A stretch of 6,831 nucleotides of DNA from an uncultured Prevotella sp. (GCA_934120735.1 CAKOVA010000089.1:1-6831); one strand, 5' to 3'. Positions 1 through 6,245 are shown, counted from the first letter of the stretch. The notes: generated by a model from the sequence alone, not told the origin. Translations and numbers: made by a program.

Positions 1-198
1 ACCTTTGAGTCGTTTGCCAAACAGCAAGTAAGTATTTTTAATTTTTCATGCCACCGTATCGAAAATAAGGGCTTGCGTTGGCAATCGTACGCCTATCAAA
101 GTTGGTGGCAAGGTACGCTCAACGAGTCGCTTGCCGATGCTTTTTCCCTCTATGCCGATGGCTATTACCTGGTCTACCGAACCCACGAGGCAAAATAG
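1..198 (+). CDS. C-terminal end of an unrecognised protein (5' cut by window)
   Basis: Frame 1 is open from the first base to a TAG at 196-198, giving 65 residues with no start in the window. The composition is that of a real protein: rich in Trp and Tyr (RWQSYAYQSWWQGTLNESL, then ADAFSLYADGYYLVYRTHE), with balanced charges and no low-complexity stretches. The ending looks like a compact soluble or surface domain; there is no membrane segment. I do not recognise the family and assign no function. The overlapping minus-strand frame at 46-234 has no protein-like character. A perfect inverted repeat about 77 bp past the stop may be its terminator. It could be the end of a long gene, since nothing here marks its start. 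Confidence 0.7.
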   Translation, partial: TFESFAKQQVSIFNFSCHRIENKGLRWQSYAYQSWWQGTLNESLADAFSLYADGYYLVYRTHEAK

Positions 199-274
199 GC
201 CATGCAATAACCCCGAGTTTCTATTCGATAACAATGCGCACTTCTGGGCTTACAAGCAACGATACTTGTATATG

Positions 275-297
275 TTAACAAACCTTTCGTTTGTTAA
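275..297. repeat. Perfect 9-bp inverted repeat: AT-rich terminator or operator
   Basis: The arms TTAACAAAC (275-283) and GTTTGTTAA (289-297) are exact reverse complements around a 5-base loop (CTTTC). A T-rich stretch follows at about 303-313 (TTCTTTTTATTT). This fits a rho-independent terminator for the gene ending at 198, although the stem is AT-rich and the T-run starts a few bases late. The symmetry would also suit a dimeric repressor site, but no promoter motif lies beside it. I prefer the terminator reading. Confidence 0.5.
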
Positions 298-352
298 ATC
301 GATTCTTTTTATTTGACAAAATAAAATTGCAAAATAGATAAAACCAGGGGAT

Positions 353-377
353 TTTTAAGGTGTTCCAAACCTTAAAA
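353..377. repeat. 9-bp inverted repeat in the non-coding stretch
   Basis: The arms TTTTAAGGT (353-361) and ACCTTAAAA (369-377) are perfect reverse complements around a 7-base loop (GTTCCAA). There is no clean T-run on the + side; on the - side the flank is also not U-rich. It lies about 55 bp after the first inverted repeat and about 40 bp before the tandem repeats. It may be a weak stem-loop or a protein site. Its role is unknown. Confidence 0.35.
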
Positions 378-419
378 GCATCATCTTTTGCCACATTCAC
401 ATACAACAAATCCGCAATC

Positions 420-485
420 AGTATGCTATTGCCGCCCAATAGGTATGCTTTTACCATCCAATTGGCATGCTTTACCTGCCCAATA
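420..485. repeat. Three imperfect 22-bp tandem repeats
   Basis: Three adjacent units start at 420, 442 and 464. Each opens with a related core (AGTATGCTATTGCC, GGTATGCTTTTACC, GGCATGCTTTACC) and ends with a related tail (CCCAATA, CCAATT, CCCAATA). Counting without gaps, units 1 and 2 agree at 16 of 22 positions and units 2 and 3 at 15 of 22; a one-base shift improves the second pair. A partial fourth copy may begin at 486 (TGCAT). The 22-bp period is about two helical turns, so the same face would be presented. It could be a cluster of regulator sites or a decayed dispersed intergenic repeat. No adjacent promoter is evident. Confidence 0.5.
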
Positions 486-879
486 TGCATCATATAGCAA
501 ACTTTTTTTGCATGAAAAAAGGGATATTTCGTTCCAAACACATGTTTTTTTAGTTTGCGTTTTAGGTTCAAAAATCTATAACCTGCTAATAATCAAATTG
601 ATAGATAAAACTCTCTCATTTTTCGCATATTTCCGTGTAATGAACAATTTGCTTGAAAAAACGTTCAGCATTTGTGTTAAAAACGACTTTGTAGCAAAAG
701 AAATCTCACCGAAGAACGTTCCTTTTGCTTTAAAACAAAGAACGCAAGCTACCATTCTTTAGTGAAAGAGGCGTGATTATAGGCATTGCCCTTCTTTTCA
801 CGCTACGTTGTTATTTGTCGAGTGAAACACGTTATCTTGGTTGTATACATGGTAAACATTATAATTATTAACGTCTAAT

Positions 880-922
880 TAAGTAAAATAACTTATTAAA
901 ATAACCGTATTTACTTATTAAA
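880..922. promoter_or_regulatory. AT-rich direct and inverted repeats upstream of a promoter
   Basis: The decamer ACTTATTAAA occurs at 891-900 and again at 913-922, a spacing of exactly 22 bp. The first copy also forms a small inverted repeat with TAAGT at 880-884 (TAAGT, six bases, ACTTA). The pair ends about 40 bp upstream of the promoter at 961-992, where an activator or repressor could sit. The surrounding sequence is so AT-rich that chance repeats are likely, so this is only a candidate. Confidence 0.25.
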
Positions 923-960
923 TATTTTATAATAAAAAATCAAATAAATTTAATTATTTA

Positions 961-992
961 TTTGTTTATTTCTAAATATATATTTACCTTTG
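961..992 (+). promoter_or_regulatory. Bacteroidetes-type promoter before the decayed oxidoreductase
   Basis: TTTG at 961-964 (-33 element) is followed after 20 bp by TACCTTTG at 985-992 (-7 element, consensus TAnnTTTG). Spacing and both boxes match the known Bacteroidetes primary sigma factor consensus. Transcription should start near 1000, about 40 bases before the ATG at 1042 of the decayed oxidoreductase. It is the best promoter upstream of the epimerase gene at 1444 and may now serve that gene through a leader of about 440 bases. Confidence 0.7.
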
Positions 993-1041
993 CCCTGGTT
1001 CAATACGAACTGTACTTTGTAATACTTGATCTGACCGCTGA

Positions 1042-1385
1042 ATGAAAGCAAAACGATCTCACTTTTTGATGCTGGCTCTGCGCCGCCTTATTTTGCCTAA
1101 ATCGCTTTTTGGCGGCAATCTGCATGCAGATGTAATGGTGGCAGATGCTGGTGCATGGGGCGCGTCCGCCGCCTTGCAATCGCTTCGAATGGGGATGCGT
1201 GTACGCGTGGTTGCGGGAAGTATGTAGTTGGGTGGCATGCTGACGACCGGTAGTGCGGGTATCATCACAGGAAACGTCAATACGTCTGCGGTATGTTTGG
1301 GAAATTCAGGACTTGTCTCGCCCACCACTACGGCAGTCTTGACTTGTGTGCTGATAGTTCAAATGCTGCGTTCTTTTCGTTGTAA
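1042..1385 (+). pseudogene. Decayed FAD-dependent oxidoreductase, N-terminal remnant
   Basis: The reading frame from ATG 1042 gives a leader-like start and then a dinucleotide-binding fold (ADVMVADAGAWGASAALQSL, RMGMRVRVVAGSM). It stops at TAG 1225-1227 and resumes in the same frame with LGGMLTTGSAG. A one-base deletion at the GG of 1290-1291 then shifts the frame: in the third frame the sequence continues GMFGKFRTCLAHHYGSLDL and ends at TAA 1383-1385. The order of motifs (bbab fold, LGGMLT, G-[LIM]-FG-x-F, HYG) is that of the FAD-dependent oxidoreductases of the FAD_oxidored (PF12831) type common in Bacteroidetes polysaccharide loci. The first Gly of GxGxxG is Asp, a second loop Gly is Trp, and the Glu that holds the ribose is Ala. 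The stop sits where relatives often have Trp (TGG to TAG). These proteins normally run to several hundred residues; only about 115 remain. This is a genuine pseudogene rather than a sequencing slip. The exact substrate of the ancestor is unknown. Confidence 0.8.
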
Positions 1386-1443
1386 AGAGGTTGACATACA
1401 TGGAAATAATATCAAATAACATTTAAATCATATAGAAATAGAT

Positions 1444-2631
1444 ATGGATGAATTGAAAGAATTAGCCGACTTGTACAAAAGTGAATTGCTACAGAGAGTG
1501 GTTCCTTTTTGGCTTGAGAAGTCACAAGACGAAGAGTATGGTGGGTACTTCACATGCTTGGATCGCAAAGGAAATGTTTTTGACACCGACAAATTTATTT
1601 GGTTGCAGTGTCGTGAGGTGTGGTTGTTCGCCATGCTATATAACAAGGTAGAGAAAAACGAGGAATGGTTGAACTGTGCCATCCAAGGAGCAGAGTTTTT
1701 AAAAAAGCATGGACATGACGGCCAGTACAACTGGTATTTCTCGCTGGATAGGACAGGCAAACCATTGGTTGAGCCTTACAACATCTTCTCGTACACGTTC
1801 GCAGCCATGGCTTTCGGACAGCTAAGTTTGGCTACAGGCAATGACGAATACGCCACCATCGCCAAGAAAACGTTTGATATCATTCTGTCGAAGGTAGACA
1901 ATCCCAAAGGTAAGTGGAACAAGATACATCCGGGAACACGCAACATGAATAACTTTGCACTGCCCATGATACTCTGCAACTTGGCCTTGGAGATAGAGCA
2001 TCTTCTTGATGAAAACTATCTACTCGAGACCATGGAAACGTGCATCCATGAAGTGATGGACGTGTTTTACCGGCCAGAGCTTGGCGGCATCATTGTGGAA
2101 AACGTAGGTGCCGACGGCAAATTGGTAGACTGCTTCGAGGGCAGACAGGTAACACCGGGGCATGCCATAGAGGCCATGTGGTTTATCATGGACTTGGGTA
2201 AACGCCTGGACAGACCCGAACTGATAGAAAAAGCCAAGGACACCGCGCTTACCATGTTGGAGTATGGATGGGACAAGGAGTTCGGTGGTCTGTACTATTT
2301 CATGGATCGCAACGGCTGTCCTCCCCAGCAATTAGAATGGGATCAGAAGCTGTGGTGGGTACACATCGAAACCCTTATCTCCATGCTCAAGGGCTATCAG
2401 CTCACGGGAGACAAGAGGTGTATGGACTGGTTTAAGAAGGTACACGAATATGCATGGACACATTTCAGAGATGACGAGTATGCTGAATGGTACGGATACC
2501 TCAACAGGCGCGGCGAAGTGCTGTTGCCATTGAAGGGTGGAAAATGGAAAGGATGTTTCCATGTACCAAGAGGAATGTACCAATGCTGGACTACGTTAGA
2601 AGAAATAGTCAAGGCAAACGATACAAAATAA
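1444..2631 (+). CDS. N-acylglucosamine 2-epimerase (AGE/RnBP family)
   Basis: This 395-residue protein has the full length of the family, an (alpha/alpha)6 barrel enzyme that interconverts N-acetylmannosamine and N-acetylglucosamine in the cytoplasm. Visible family marks are QCREVWLF with Arg57, RNMNNFALPM (166-175), TPGHAIEAMW with His240 and Glu243, KLWWVHIETL (302-311) and GCFHVPRG with His373. His240 and His373 match the two catalytic histidines of characterised AGEs. The ending GCFHVPR favours AGE over cellobiose 2-epimerase, where GPYHN-like sequence is expected. Bacteroides fragilis uses such an AGE (its NanE) in sialic acid use, making GlcNAc for a ROK hexokinase; the role here is inferred from that. 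No lyase or sialic acid transporter gene is in the window. The start ATG 1444 precedes MDELKELADLYKSELL, a typical AGE start; there is no clear Shine-Dalgarno. It lies between two decayed genes yet shows no damage. No TAnnTTTG box lies in the 58 bp just upstream, so it probably depends on the promoter at 961-992. Confidence 0.9.
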   Translation: MDELKELADLYKSELLQRVVPFWLEKSQDEEYGGYFTCLDRKGNVFDTDKFIWLQCREVWLFAMLYNKVEKNEEWLNCAIQGAEFLKKHGHDGQYNWYFSLDRTGKPLVEPYNIFSYTFAAMAFGQLSLATGNDEYATIAKKTFDIILSKVDNPKGKWNKIHPGTRNMNNFALPMILCNLALEIEHLLDENYLLETMETCIHEVMDVFYRPELGGIIVENVGADGKLVDCFEGRQVTPGHAIEAMWFIMDLGKRLDRPELIEKAKDTALTMLEYGWDKEFGGLYYFMDRNGCPPQQLEWDQKLWWVHIETLISMLKGYQLTGDKRCMDWFKKVHEYAWTHFRDDEYAEWYGYLNRRGEVLLPLKGGKWKGCFHVPRGMYQCWTTLEEIVKANDTK

Positions 2632-2639
2632 ACCAAACC

Positions 2640-2965
2640 ATGAGAAACAAGAGGCACCAGGTCAAGCAAATGATGGATGCCCCGACGCTTGTGCTGGGCT
2701 GCAAGCTGTTGCATTTCTGCCTCAAGACGGACAACACTTCTGCCCAGCACGAGGATGGCGACGCTTATGCTACGCCGCACGCTATGAAAGGCAGGATGAT
2801 CAACGAATCGTCTGACTGTGTCATGCCTATTTGGCTTCTTGCCAATAAAAATGGGGGAATCTGTTGCTTAAACTTGAGGCTGTGCGGAGAGCTGCAAGGG
2901 AAAACACTGTTACCTTTGAGTTCTCATACTTTATGAAGCCAGGGAAGGCTTATATCCAAAGAGTT
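2640..2965 (+). pseudogene. Probable remnant of an unidentified gene downstream of the epimerase
   Basis: An ATG lies 8 bases after the epimerase stop, at operon spacing, and opens a 98-codon frame ending at TGA 2934-2936. It starts with a basic then hydrophobic stretch (MRNKRHQVKQMM, LVLGCKLLHFCL) like a worn secretion signal. The later part loses protein character, but from 2858 a different frame reads NLLLKLEAVRRAARENTVTF then EFSYFMKPGKAYIQRVF, which looks like real beta-rich protein. The switch falls at a run of five G (2853-2857); one more G would join the frames as KNGGNLLLKLEAV. I infer a frameshifted, truncated gene for an exported protein, perhaps part of the same sugar locus. I do not recognise the family, and the alternative is non-coding spacer. 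The right edge is approximate. Confidence 0.4.
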
Positions 2966-3004
2966 TTTTCTGTCTGTTGTCCAGCAGAATATACTACAAA
3001 AATG

Positions 3005-3036
3005 TTTCAAGTTTTCGATTTTAATTTGTATCTTTG
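3005..3036 (+). promoter_or_regulatory. Bacteroidetes-type promoter for the ROK regulator
   Basis: TATCTTTG at 3029-3036 fits the TAnnTTTG -7 element exactly. TTTC at 3005-3008, 20 bp upstream, is a one-mismatch -33 element. The predicted start near 3043 leaves an untranslated leader of roughly 65 bases before ATG 3110. The regulator therefore appears to have its own promoter and need not be read with the epimerase. Confidence 0.6.
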
Positions 3037-3109
3037 CCTTATAAAGTGCTTTGATTTGAAACTCAACACATCTTTGCTGTCATTTATATAGGTTAAATCA
3101 ACATCAAAA

Positions 3110-4312
3110 ATGAAGACCATACTAAAATTAGAATACTTGCACCGAAAGCCTGACAATTATAAAACAATTCTCAAGTATCTGATGCTGCATGATGGCTGTA
3201 CGATACCGGAAATCTCGAAACATATAGGTATCAGCGTTCCAACGACGACAAAAATCATCACAGATCTGATGAGCAAGGGGTTTGTGGCTTCAAAAGGAAA
3301 ACGTGATCAGACGCACGGTAGGCTTCCTACGGTTTATGGTCTGTCTACCGACTCTGGCTATTTTTTAGGCATCGACCCAAGTTATGACTCTTTAGCCATG
3401 GCTCTTTGTGATTTCAGTGGAAACATTGTCTTTGAGAAAAATAAGATTCCATTTCAATTAGAAAACACACAGCAATGCCTTGACACTTTGCTCGATCTTG
3501 TCAATGAATATATTGGCTCTCTTGACATACAAAAGGAATCTATCTTGCATGCTTCTATGAACGTGTCGGGCAGAGTGAATCCGTTCACCGGCGTTAGTCA
3601 CAGTATATTCGATTTCTTGGATCAGCCTTTAGCCAAGTATATTTCAGATCAGATTGGCATTCCAACGTGCATTGAAAATGATACCAGAGCCATGACTTTT
3701 GGCGAATATTTGGTAGGTTGCTGCAAAAGTGCCAAGAATGTGCTGTTTGTCAATGCGAGTTGGGGCATAGCCATCGGCATTATTGTAGGTGGCAAAATAT
3801 ATTATGGGAAATCAGGCTTCTCGGGTGAGTTCGGTCATGTGAAAGCTTATGATAATGAAGTGTTGTGTCGCTGTGGGAAGAAAGGCTGTCTGGAGACAGA
3901 GGTTTCAGGCATGGCTCTGCTGCGCGAAACGGTGAAAAACGTGTTGAAGGGCAAGCGTTCCATCCTTTCTGACAAAGTGCTCAAAGAGAATAAAGAACTC
4001 ACACTATCAGATGTTCTGTACGCAATTCAGAAGGAGGACACGCTGTGTATCGAAACTTTGCAGAAGATAGCTGACCAGTTAGGGCGCAATTTGGCAGGCA
4101 TGATTAACATCTTCAACCCAGACATGTTGATTATCGGTGGCGACTTGTCGCAGACCGGAGATTACATTACACAGCCGGTTCAGATGGCTATCAAGAAATA
4201 TTCACTGAACATCGTTAATGAAGATTCGGAAGTTGTAACCTCAACATTGCGCGAGAGAGCAGGCGTTGTCGGTGCTTGCATGGTCGCCAGGTATCAGGTT
4301 GTTAGAGATTAA
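3110..4312 (+). CDS. ROK-family transcriptional regulator (NagC/Mlc type)
   Basis: The 400-residue protein has an N-terminal winged helix-turn-helix (about 15-65: ILKYLMLHDGCTIPEISKHI, then GISVPTTTKIITDLMSKGFV) followed by a sugar-kinase-like ROK domain (about 83-395). Seen in order are IENDTRA with Asp191, the NASWGIAIGIIVGGK loop, GEFGHV (239-244) and the zinc motif CRCGKKGCLE with Cys253, Cys255 and Cys260, to which His243 probably adds. The phosphate-binding DxGxT of true ROK kinases is replaced by GIDPSYDS, so it should act as a sugar-sensing DNA-binding protein rather than a kinase. The length equals that of NagC and Mlc. Known relatives bind GlcNAc-6-phosphate, glucose signals or xylose; the ligand here is not shown. 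Its position behind an N-acylglucosamine epimerase suggests an amino-sugar ligand and control of that operon, which is inference. ATG 3110 has A-rich sequence before it, as usual in this phylum. Confidence 0.9.
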   Translation: MKTILKLEYLHRKPDNYKTILKYLMLHDGCTIPEISKHIGISVPTTTKIITDLMSKGFVASKGKRDQTHGRLPTVYGLSTDSGYFLGIDPSYDSLAMALCDFSGNIVFEKNKIPFQLENTQQCLDTLLDLVNEYIGSLDIQKESILHASMNVSGRVNPFTGVSHSIFDFLDQPLAKYISDQIGIPTCIENDTRAMTFGEYLVGCCKSAKNVLFVNASWGIAIGIIVGGKIYYGKSGFSGEFGHVKAYDNEVLCRCGKKGCLETEVSGMALLRETVKNVLKGKRSILSDKVLKENKELTLSDVLYAIQKEDTLCIETLQKIADQLGRNLAGMINIFNPDMLIIGGDLSQTGDYITQPVQMAIKKYSLNIVNEDSEVVTSTLRERAGVVGACMVARYQVVRD

Positions 4313-4365
4313 TGAGATTGGTGGATGCCTCATCATCATTGGGATCATCAACATAATGGTTCTGA

Positions 4366-4381
4366 AATCACGATAGTGATT
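4366..4381. terminator. Short stem-loop after the ROK gene
   Basis: AATCAC (4366-4371) and GTGATT (4376-4381) form a perfect 6-bp stem with a GATA loop, 54 bases past the ROK stop. No U-run follows, so it is a poor rho-independent terminator. It might be an operator, since the next promoter element starts 26 bp downstream. The call is tentative. Confidence 0.25.
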
Positions 4382-4406
4382 CGCTCGTGTTTTGGACGTT
4401 TGCATT

Positions 4407-4414
4407 TATCTTTC
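4407..4414 (+). promoter_or_regulatory. Possible -7 element before the DUF853 ATPase gene
   Basis: TATCTTTC differs from TAnnTTTG at the last base only. It would start transcription near 4421, about 43 bases before ATG 4464. No TTTG lies at the usual 19-21 bp upstream; the nearest (4391-4394) is only 12 bp away. A weak promoter for the ATPase gene is plausible, but read-through from the ROK gene is also possible. Confidence 0.35.
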
Positions 4415-4463
4415 AAATAAAAAGTGAACTCTTTACCCGAAATATTTTAATCAGTAACACATC

Positions 4464-6032
4464 ATGTATACGCAAGAACAAGGATTATACATTGCACATG
4501 GGCAACAAGGCCCTATTGTGATGAATGGCAAAATGGCTAATCGACACGGATTGGTGGCAGGAGCAACGGGAACAGGAAAAACCGTTAGCCTGCAGGTGAT
4601 GGCAGAATCGTTCTGTCAGGCGGGCGTACCCTGCTTCATGGCTGACATGAAAGGCGATTTGTCGGGTATCAGTCAGACGGGCCATCTCACAGGTTTTATT
4701 GAGAAACGAATGGCAGAATTTGGCATCACCAATCCGCAGTTCCAGTCTTGTCCGGTGCGGTTCTTCGACGTTTATGGCGAGCAAGGGCATCCCATGCGTG
4801 CCACCATTTCGGAGATGGGACCTGAACTGCTGACGCGTCTCCTTGAACTCAATGATACGCAGGCGGGCATTCTTAACATCGTGTTCCGTGTGGCAGACGA
4901 CCGAGGATTGCTGATTATAGACATGAAGGATTTGCGTTCCATGCTCGACTATGTAGGGCAGCATGCCAAAGAGTATACCACGAGATATGGAAACATCTCC
5001 TCTGCTTCTATCGGGGCCATCCAACGTGCCCTGCTCCAGTTGGAAAGTCAGGGCGCCGACTTGTTCTTTGGCGAACCATCTTTCGATATTCATGACCTGT
5101 TGCAGACCGAAGGCGGAAAGGGTATCATGAATGTGTTGGCCGCCGATAAACTGATGATGCAACCGAAACTCTATTCCACTTTTCTGCTCTGGCTAATCTC
5201 TGAACTCTATGCGACGTTGCCCGAAGTGGGCGATCAACCACTGCCCAAGCTGGTATTCTTCTTTGATGAGGCGCACATGTTGTTTGAGGGCACGTCAAAA
5301 GCCTTGATTGATAAGATAGAACAGGTGATACGCCTCATCCGAAGCAAGGGTGTGGGTATCTACTTGATCACCCAAAGTCCTACGGACATCCCACTCAACA
5401 TTCTTGGACAGTTGGGCAATCGGGTGCAGCATGCGCTTCGTGCTTACACACCAAAAGATCAGAAAGCGGTGAAAAGTGCTGCAGAAACGTTCCGTGCGAA
5501 CCCTGCCTTTAAAACCGAAGAGGCTATTACCAACCTTGAAACAGGCGAGGCCTTGGTGTCGTTCTTGGATGAGAAAGGGGCACCACAGATGGTTGAGCGG
5601 GCCAAAATGCTGTTTCCATTGAGTCAAATTGGGGCCATCACGGACGAACAGCGCAAAGCTATTATCGCTCAATCGAGCTTGGGAAGTAAATACGACCAGC
5701 CCTTTGATCGTGAAAGTGCTTATGAACAACTCCTCAAAATGGAACAGCAGGCACAGCAAAACACGCCTGTAGAAGAAGAAAAATCAGCACCGAAAGCAGC
5801 AGCCGGTAATGGCAACAGCCTGTTCAGCAAGGTGTTGAAATCGGTCATCACCGCCCTCACAGCCACTTTCGCCTCGGTATTAGGAACGGCAGTTTCTAAC
5901 CAGGTGACGGGTAAGAAATCGCGTTCTCGCAAGACAGCCACTGAGCGTGCTGTTAAAAATGCCACTTCGGCTGCTACTCGCACCATGACGCGTGAAATCA
6001 CTCGCAGCATCTTGGGCAATATTGTTAAGTAG
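4464..6032 (+). CDS. HerA/YjgR-like ATPase, DUF853 family
   Basis: This 522-residue protein is a complete DUF853 (PF05872) P-loop ATPase, related to the HerA/FtsK motor group and to E. coli YjgR. It shows Walker A GATGTGKT (33-40), the following strand MADMKGDLSG (59-68), Walker B KLVFFFDEAH (262-271, Asp268 and Glu269), the polar sensor LITQSPTDIP with Gln304, and an Arg-containing GNRVQHALRAYTP (318-330) near the expected arginine finger. The tail (about 430-522) is Ala/Thr-rich with a hydrophobic stretch (about 457-480), a basic patch GKKSRSRK (483-490) and an ending REITRSILGNIVK. From memory, YjgR proteins end in a similar Ala-rich tail with a REI-x-R-x-I/V-LG motif, so it seems normal for the family. 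The cellular role of the family is not settled; DNA translocation is assumed from homology. No nuclease (NurA) or other partner gene is adjacent, which argues against a HerA-NurA repair or defence pair. It starts at ATG 4464 after a 151-bp gap. Confidence 0.92.
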   Translation: MYTQEQGLYIAHGQQGPIVMNGKMANRHGLVAGATGTGKTVSLQVMAESFCQAGVPCFMADMKGDLSGISQTGHLTGFIEKRMAEFGITNPQFQSCPVRFFDVYGEQGHPMRATISEMGPELLTRLLELNDTQAGILNIVFRVADDRGLLIIDMKDLRSMLDYVGQHAKEYTTRYGNISSASIGAIQRALLQLESQGADLFFGEPSFDIHDLLQTEGGKGIMNVLAADKLMMQPKLYSTFLLWLISELYATLPEVGDQPLPKLVFFFDEAHMLFEGTSKALIDKIEQVIRLIRSKGVGIYLITQSPTDIPLNILGQLGNRVQHALRAYTPKDQKAVKSAAETFRANPAFKTEEAITNLETGEALVSFLDEKGAPQMVERAKMLFPLSQIGAITDEQRKAIIAQSSLGSKYDQPFDRESAYEQLLKMEQQAQQNTPVEEEKSAPKAAAGNGNSLFSKVLKSVITALTATFASVLGTAVSNQVTGKKSRSRKTATERAVKNATSAATRTMTREITRSILGNIVK

Positions 6033-6090
6033 GAAGGAGTACGTCTTTCAGCTTGAACGCCACTAAGTTTCAAAGTGATTGTTATGACTC

Positions 6091-6111
6091 TGACCTGTAG
6101 TGGACAGGTTA
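6091..6111. terminator. Small stem-loop after the DUF853 gene
   Basis: ACCTGT (6093-6098) and ACAGGT (6104-6109) form a perfect stem with an AGTGG loop, extended by a G-U and a U-A pair. It starts 58 bases past the stop codon. No U-run follows, so termination here would be weak. The stronger hairpin is at 6206-6245. Confidence 0.3.
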
Positions 6112-6205
6112 TAGTGTATCTGGATTCTAAGTATTATGTGCACAATGGCATGAAAGATGCGATGAGATATGATTCAATGATCTTGAAACAATCCAACAAT
6201 AAAAG

Positions 6206-6245
6206 CCCCACTTTTCTCTTATTTTGTACCCTTTGAAAAGTGGGG
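6206..6245. terminator. Likely bidirectional terminator between the ATPase and TonB receptor genes
   Basis: CCCCACTTTTC (6206-6216) and GAAAAGTGGGG (6235-6245) are exact 11-bp reverse complements around an 18-base loop. The + strand continues into a T-rich stretch (TTGTGTCTCTTTTTC) and the other strand runs into CTTTTATTG, so it could stop transcripts from either side. It is the best terminator candidate for the DUF853 transcript. The right arm ends only 17 bp before the -7 element of the next gene, overlapping the place where its -33 box should be. The long loop leaves room for another reading, such as the core of a small dispersed repeat. Confidence 0.6.

Larger units (their letters stand above)
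199..960. other. Long AT-rich non-coding stretch with repeats
   Basis: No frame on either strand looks like a protein. The frames at 388-762 (+) and 275-571 (-) are rich in Cys, His, Phe, Lys and Ile as expected of translated AT-rich DNA. The stretch holds two inverted repeats (275-297, 353-377), an imperfect tandem repeat (420-485), runs of T and A around 500-555, and an almost pure AT block from about 850 to 985 leading into a promoter. I see no tRNA or recognisable riboswitch. A small RNA or a very degraded gene cannot be excluded. Confidence 0.7.

Noticed and set aside
420..485. CRISPR array.
   Set aside because: The units abut without spacers, are only about 70 percent alike, and there is no cas gene.
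388..762. Open frame of 124 codons on the plus strand.
   Set aside because: It runs through the tandem repeats and AT-rich spacer, with a composition like random AT-rich DNA, no motif and no promoter or start context.
1225..1227. TAG as a read-through or pyrrolysine codon in the oxidoreductase.
   Set aside because: The gene also has a frameshift and lost cofactor residues, and there is no sign of pyrrolysine machinery; a nonsense mutation at a Trp codon is simpler.
1391..1412. TTGACA with TAATAT as a sigma-70 promoter for the epimerase.
   Set aside because: The boxes are only about 10 bp apart and Bacteroidetes do not use the TTGACA/TATAAT consensus.
1444..2631. Cellobiose 2-epimerase instead of N-acylglucosamine 2-epimerase.
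   Set aside because: RNMNN and GCFHVPR are the AGE forms; cellobiose epimerases carry a GPYHN-like ending around the last catalytic His.
2397..2780. Minus-strand frame containing a VLGRSVVRLEAEMQQLAAQ-like helical stretch.
   Set aside because: Most of it is antisense to the intact epimerase; the helical look covers a short part only, and the + strand reading after the epimerase fits an operon better.
4485..5162. Long open frame of 225 codons on the minus strand.
   Set aside because: It lies entirely antisense to the well-supported DUF853 gene, is rich in His, Cys and Arg, and has no recognisable motif.
4464..6032. HerA-type ATPase as part of an anti-phage defence system.
   Set aside because: No nuclease, Sir2 or other defence partner is adjacent, and the DUF853/YjgR form is a widespread single gene.
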